A DNA stretch of 64,000 nt, taken from contig NC_066856.1 in the NCBI RefSeq assembly GCF_001640805.2, positions 868,001-932,000 of the forward strand. The letters run 5' to 3'. How positions within the stretch are numbered: position 1 is the stretch's first letter; every line of letters starts with the position of its first letter. Positions 58,511 through 64,000 of the stretch are shown here, one piece after another. Source of the DNA: Lates calcarifer. Lineage: Eukaryota; Chordata; Actinopteri; Centropomidae. The position numbers and the translations under genes are program-made. A model generated the notes under the pieces. That model saw only the letters and a program-made list of their open reading frames with translations, did no database searches and was not told the origin of the DNA.

Positions 58511-60229
58511 AAAATAGAAAAGTCAAGTCCCTCTAAGCAATTATTTGACAACTATAAAGCTGCTGTTGAATAGAATGAAACCTGCAGGCCCATGTAGAGT
58601 GGCATTGTAATTTTCTAGTTGTGCTATTCAAGTACTTTGGCTGTACACTCACACCCATCTGCACAGTTTATATTACGGTGGATTTCTTCTTCTCATTACA
58701 GGTACGTTTGTCTTTTCATCCAGTGACCCAGATTAGATTTTAATAAGCCTGTTATTCTTTGTTCTATTTTAAGACATCAGACGTGCTGCTGCGTTCTCTG
58801 ATTCCACTGGTCATTTGGAGTTTCAACATGGTGATGAATCCAGTAGAAAAATTAAAATAATACTTGAACTGAAAATGAAGTTGACTTTAATATGAAACCA
58901 TGACAAATTATTTTATTCTCCTGCCGGGGGAGAGGGATCCACAAAATGTGTGGTAGCCACATGAAATCAAAGAGAAAGAGAAAGTATCTCTTCCCTTCAG
59001 CACCAGTGTTTCACATTTGACACAACTAAGCTTCACTAAAACATTTCATTAAAGTCTTAAATGTTTTGTTTATTTAGGTATTTCTCTCTCTCTCAATAAG
59101 ACTTACAGTCTTTGGTCAGAGGATCACAAAGGTGGCAGTTCATTCAATAAAAAAACTAAAATGTCAACCTGCTGGTGGCATGAGAGGAAAAGTCAGAGGA
59201 TCACAGCTTCATTCATTTCAGTCTGGACTAAAGCTCTGAACTGACCTAGCAACTGAAATTGCCATTTCCAGAACCACAGGCCATTTACAGTGTTTTGGAG
59301 AAAAAACGAAGACATGTTGGTGGTGAACCCGTCCCAAAAATAAGATTTGGATTTCACATCATGTTATCTGTGGGTTTCTCCTGTTCCTTGGAAGGTCAGA
59401 TCTACTGAAGACTCTGTTCTTTTCTCTGACTGAGTGAACATGGTTGTTTCTCTGCTGTTCAGAGGTGAAATAGGGGAAATATCATGACTCCACTCCCTCT
59501 GTCACCATCCATGGATCTAACTCTTTCATTTCATCAGCAGGAAAATTTAATGAAAAAATGTTCTGTCTTATAATTTAGCATAGTGAGATATTTGATTAAT
59601 ATGACAGAATTTATGATGAATGCCCCACATTAAGACACTTTGGTCAGCACTGCAATTGTATTATTGGTGTACTCAGTGCTGGCCAGGGAGCTGGCGCAGT
59701 GTTTGTTGTAGCAACAAATTCAATCAATGGCCAACAGCCACAGGACAACAGAGGACAGAGAACAAGAAGACCTATTGTTACAAAATCATCTAACTCTAAA
59801 AGTCAGAACACAACCAGTGTTGCCATGCAATGCCACAAACAAATTTCTTTTATTGTTTTCAGTACCATTATATACTGTGCTGCTAAGTGAGCAGCAATAG
59901 AAAACGGCCTCAAATGGAAGGTGTGTAACTGCTTCTCAAAGTGGTCTGACCCTCTCACTGCTGCAAGGAAATCTAGTGAACATCATTCTGTACTGTACTA
60001 CACAGCTGATGCTTTACTTTAACAGCTGTGAGCTGTGTTTCACCTGTGTGTGCCCATCAGTCATGGAGGCGACTGTCTCTGGGGCGCCGGTGGAGGAAAG
60101 CTGACAGTGAACTTACTCATATCCCACCAGTTCATGACTCATGACCCGCTCACGCTCTCAGCCTTCAATGAGTTGAGGGGCTGAGCGGTCCCTAAAAGGA
60201 TTTAGTAAATGATTGCGTCATGCCTGAGG
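58511..60229. other. Unassigned non-coding DNA
   Basis: No recognised gene or repeat in 1.7 kb. CTCTCTCTC near 59083 is a minor simple repeat. Confidence 0.5.
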
Positions 60230-60560
60230 GTGGAGGAGGACAGGACAGAGCTTCAGCAGTGAGGCAGGATGGACTTCCTGTGGAGGAATGCTTTCTGCTC
60301 ACCTAACCCTAAGCGCCACCTCCACACTGTCATCCATTGTCAGCGCCAGGGCAGCCTATTGACAAGGCCATCGATTTCCTGATTAATGGACCTCTCCACC
60401 ATTGGCAGTCACCGCTGCCGACATCATTTTAATGTGTGCCTGATCAATAGCTCCATCAACACTGAGAATATCCTGCCGTCAAGCTACGGGGGATTTGTCT
60501 GGGCATATGTTCCCATCAGACCAATCATGGCGAGGTCCGATAGGGCATACAGTGTGGGTG
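60230..60560. promoter_or_regulatory. Candidate conserved non-coding element (inference)
   Basis: Unique, higher-GC block with a tight cluster of regulatory-looking words: ATCGATTTCCTGATTAATGG (60370-60389) joins an ATCGAT core (Cut/Onecut-like) and a GATTAAT homeodomain-type core, followed by TTTTAATGTG and TGATCAATAG. A 95-codon + frame overlaps but has no protein motif. Confidence 0.35.
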
Positions 60561-61761
60561 AAACAGTGTGTCGGGTAAAAGGTTTGTTAAAGCAGCTCCT
60601 TCAGTGTGGAAATAAGGTTGAGAGTGATGCTAGAACTTGTTTTATCTTCCACACTGCCTCTGGAGGGAGATAATAATGAAGAAAAGAACACTGTAGTTGT
60701 TGTGGTGGCTGCCACATTAAAAGTTCTAACCTAAGTGGCATGCTTTGTGACCTCAGTGGCCTGATTCAGTGACTGTTATGGGGTGCAGTTGTTAACTACA
60801 GTGAGCACTCAGCCTTCAGCTAAGGATGTTCTAACATAAATCACGTGTAAAAATGTTCCCATCTCTAGTGTAAAAGTATTCCTCTTCTTACCAACACATC
60901 CTCTCAGCTGTCTCTTCTTTAAATTGTGCCTGACATGGAGAAAAGCTCAAAGTTTTTAAGATGTGTTTTCTGTGCCAACTTGGTTGTTTGGTTGTTTAGG
61001 AGCGAAATGGAATTTGAACTATGTTTATAATTAAGAAAACCCCCTTCAAGAATTTAAAGTTAAGGAAGCACTGAGAGAATATCTGCCTGAAGTCATTCAT
61101 AATAACCTTATTAGTCATGAGGTGTCCAATGTAACTTAAATACTGAGCACTGAACACTTCAACATAACTAAACATAACTTAGAAACTGTTTTCATTCTAC
61201 AACTGAGAAAATGAAAATGTGTAGCAGCAGGCTGGATTTTAATGACATGAATAAACCTGCCAGGTTTGCTCAGAGTTTGGCAGAGAGAGAGGAATTCAGG
61301 ACAGAAATTTTTCAGTTGCAGATCTGCTCTCTTCCCATGAGATCTACAGCATAACTGGTTTTGTTTACACACGAATTAAACAAAGTAACCACAAAGTTTT
61401 GTACTGTTGATTCATACTACACTCTACTAAGTTTTGACTCTGCAAACAATACAATGCTAAAATTCTTCTGAGTATGGTGTGTCATATATCATATACAAGC
61501 TTTTCATTATACTCCTCTAATTTAATCATCTCTTTAGAAACTGATGTAAAGAGACTTTGAAATTGAGTTTGTAACACTAGACATGATGAAAAAGAGTGTG
61601 TATGTGAATGTGTCCTGGGCCACACTGAAGGACAACCTGCTAAACTAAGTACACACTCATTAGTACTCAGTTAGTTCTCAAATCACATAAGCTGGCTTTG
61701 ACTACAACTTCTTAATTTTAGAAAAGCCACAGACATATATTACAAGTGCATCAAACATAAG
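60561..61761. other. Unassigned non-coding DNA
   Basis: No recognised gene or repeat. Confidence 0.5.
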
Positions 61762-62180
61762 GGATAAGATAAGATAGACTTTATTTATCCCACTTGTGGG
61801 AAATTCACTCGTTACAGCAGCAAGAACAAAAACAAGAATGAAGAATCGACAATAGATAAAAAATATAATATAATGTAAAAGGCACAGAAGGATAAATATT
61901 AAAATGCAAAAAACATAAATGTGCCGTTTGTATTACAGAAAAATTGTGATACACAGTGAGGTAGATGAAAGTAAAAAAGCGAGAAAAAATAGTGACCAGA
62001 AAGTGGAGTCCAGTGTGCAGGTTTATTGTTGAATCAGACTGGTATTGTACAGTCTGATGGCTGTTGGAATAAATGACCTGACATCTTGGGTGATGTGGTT
62101 AGCCTGGAACACACCCAGACCCAGTGTGTATTGTTTTGATGTCTTCTTCTTCTCCTTTAAATTTCGGTTGGTCTTCGCAA
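61762..62180 (-). mobile_element. LINE 3' end with protein tail (minus strand)
   Basis: On the minus strand the frame ends SFIPTAIRLYNTS...QQ with a stop at 62023, the typical C-terminus of L2/CR1/Rex-type LINE proteins (SF(I/V)PxAIRLxN). A 3' UTR of about 260 bp follows, with GCTGCTGTAACGAG and the terminus GTGAATTTCCCAC...GGGATAAATAAAGTC, then a TATCTTATC tail. Both protein end and 3' terminus are present in the right order, so this is a genuine 5'-truncated insertion. Coding sequence further upstream is not recognisable. Confidence 0.85.
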
Positions 62181-63389
62181 ACAGGAATGATAAACATGTT
62201 TTTTTGCATATAGAGCAGGAATCCAAACAGTGGTCACTCAAGACACATGCTGTCGAGACACATACTGTCCACTTGTGATCAGATCAGCCAAGACACATGC
62301 TAATTCCAGGTATGAAAAGGGAACAGGGGAACACTTCACAGATCTTCTGGGAACAAAAAAAACAAAACAACTTTGGATCACTCAATCTGTGAGTGATCTA
62401 CTAAATAAATAGATCATTGTGACATATTAGATGAGAGATATTTGTGTTTGAGATGAAGATTAACCAGAAAAGGCAGAAAGGCACTGGACTTGATCAACAG
62501 CAGCATGCTGACGAAGGCAGAGAAGGGAGTACGAATTGTAGTAAAAATAAAAAAAACCTCAACGTCAAAAACCTGAAGGCCTTGTATCAATATTTAATAG
62601 CCAGCAGGAGCAGATTGAGTCACATATTGAGAATTTCAACTAACCTACACTGAAAGAGGGCACACCAGGGAAGCACTGGATAATAGCCTCCTTAAGGAAC
62701 TGGTCAAACTGCCCTTACCTCCAACCCCCCTCCTGAACTCCAGCTGCAGTTGTCAGGAAACCATACTGTGAATGACAACTCCCAACAACCAACAAGCAGT
62801 CAAACAATGCAGTGAGAGAAAAGACAACTTATGTAGCCAAGCTGTGGTGAGTGTTTACGTGTTGCAGCTTGTTTTATGGCTCCTTAAAGTACAGTGATAT
62901 GACATATTCATTGTGTTTATCACTCCTTCAGCCTTGGAAAACTCACTTTGCCATTTTAAATCTCCATCATAAATATTCCAAATGTTCCTCACCGGGTGTG
63001 TGCAGAAATAGAAGAAGATACCACAGGATTACCGTACTGACCTTCAGCGCTCGCTAAACTGCTTCTGGAAGGCTCTGAAGTTATGAGATTTTTTTCTGAT
63101 GGGCTCAAAGAGCATGTTAATATTGTGTGGTATAAATGCTAGCATCAACATAATCTGAATAAAAAAGATGACCTTGCCACCAAACTGTGATGTGTGATGG
63201 TAATTTTAAATAACTTTTATTAGAAGAATATATTTTTCAGGTGGCACCGGCAATATCTATGACTGCCAGGCATCGACTTGAATGTCACTTACTAACGAGT
63301 TCTGGCATCAGAAATAAACAACAAAAACTATTGTGTCTCTTATGAAGAAACTGCTTCATAAAAAGAAGTTTAAATTGCTAACATTGCTG
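62181..63389. other. Unassigned non-coding DNA
   Basis: The word AGACACATGCT occurs twice (about 62242 and 62291), with related GAGACACATACT at 62254, a minor local duplication. No gene recognised. Confidence 0.45.
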
Positions 63390-63640
63390 ACGTTAAGCAG
63401 GTTTACTGGTCGCCATGTTCACCTTCTTGGTTAAGTGTGTTAGCATGCTAACATTTGCTAATTAGCACCAACCACACAGCACAGGAGTGGTTGATGGGAA
63501 TGTCATTAGTCTTGCAGGTGTAATCAAAGTCATTACAAATCATCCTGATGGGGACATGAATGTCAGACTTCATGATAATCCATCCAGTAGTTCAAACATT
63601 TCACTCACACCACAAATGTCAACCTCCTGCCATTGATACA
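63390..63640 (-). repeat. Dispersed repeat family A, copy 3 (reverse)
   Basis: GTTAGCATGCTAACATTTGC (from about 63439) then TAATTAGCACCAACCACACA, GGGAATGTCATTAGTCTTGC, GGGGACATGAATGTCAGACT and ATCCATCCAGTAGTTCAAAC are the family-A blocks in reverse order relative to copies 1 and 2. This is the most recognisable copy in the window. Confidence 0.8.
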
Positions 63641-64000
63641 GTACAAAGAGCTAATCTTTCAAGTGCTCTATTCTGTTTTATTTTATGTCCATAATTTAAA
63701 TACCACAATAATCAGCAGTATCTTACAGCATATGATGTTCAGGATCATGGGGGGTTAGAGTCAGTACACTTCAGATGGGATGAGGATGTTAGCAGAACTG
63801 ATACTTCGGTGACAAGTTGATGCCAAAATTCTGAAATGTGATAGTTCTTGTTTTTCTACAGGGCTATAGATACCATAGGTATCATAAATGTCGTAGGTAC
63901 AGGAGAAGTGATTCTTTTGACACTGACAAGAGCAGCATAATAACCCTACATTGTTCTAGTCTGACATCAAACACAAAGGGAAGAACAATGAGGAAGGCAG
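63641..64000. other. Unassigned DNA to the window edge
   Basis: Contains an irregular ATAGATACCATAGGTATCAT stretch (from about 63867) with a short imperfect inverted repeat (GATACC/GGTATC). No gene recognised. Confidence 0.5.

Noticed and set aside
1..64000. CRISPR arrays, operons, phage genes or a novel multi-gene system
   Set aside because: No regularly spaced direct repeats, no clustered long frames and no ribosome-binding-site-led genes. The sequence is vertebrate in character.

Overview
The window looks like a piece of teleost fish nuclear genome, probably from a percomorph-type genome. It is AT-rich and has no dense gene packing. It carries many (CA)n/(GT)n microsatellites and is strewn with decayed interspersed repeats of kinds common in fish: L2/CR1/Rex-type LINE 3' ends with the 'TTTAT(T/C)GATCCC' signature, a tRNA-derived SINE, a hAT-type BED-finger fossil, TTAA-bounded MITEs and a mariner-type MITE. 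I found no protein-coding exon of a host gene that I can support on either strand. All open frames are short (the longest, about 174 codons, reads through two CA repeats), and the only recognisable protein similarity is to transposon proteins. The window is best read as a gene desert or the inside of a very long intron or intergenic domain.

Layout: 1-5 kb holds a possible mRNA 3' end at the left edge, a LINE reverse-transcriptase tail (1456-1710) and scraps of fish repeats. 5-10 kb holds a DNA-transposon-like terminus, a tRNA-type SINE, a copy of repeat family A and a LINE 3' end. 10-17 kb is mostly unique sequence but contains two TTAA-bounded inverted-repeat elements that abut at a shared TTAA (14061-15024). 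19-20 kb carries a second family-A copy and a mariner-type MITE with TA duplications (19912-20121). 28 kb has a nested palindrome beside an (AT)n run. 31.5-34.4 kb contains a long and a short copy of one DNA-repeat family in opposite orientation. 36.7 kb holds a LINE 3' end after a (TA)n run, 38.9 kb a hAT/ZBED BED-finger fossil, 39.5 kb a TTAA MITE and 43.5 kb another LINE protein tail. 49-61 kb is the most repeat-poor part and holds my best candidates for conserved regulatory DNA, one with an exact PBX-MEIS decamer. 61.8-63.7 kb has another LINE 3' end and a third family-A copy.

No operon, CRISPR, prophage or novel multi-gene system is visible. Repeat names and fish-family assignments rest on recognition of well-known consensus features, not on a database search. 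Regulatory-element calls are inferences from composition and motifs, because conservation cannot be judged from one sequence. Statements that copies match each other inside the window were read directly from the sequence.
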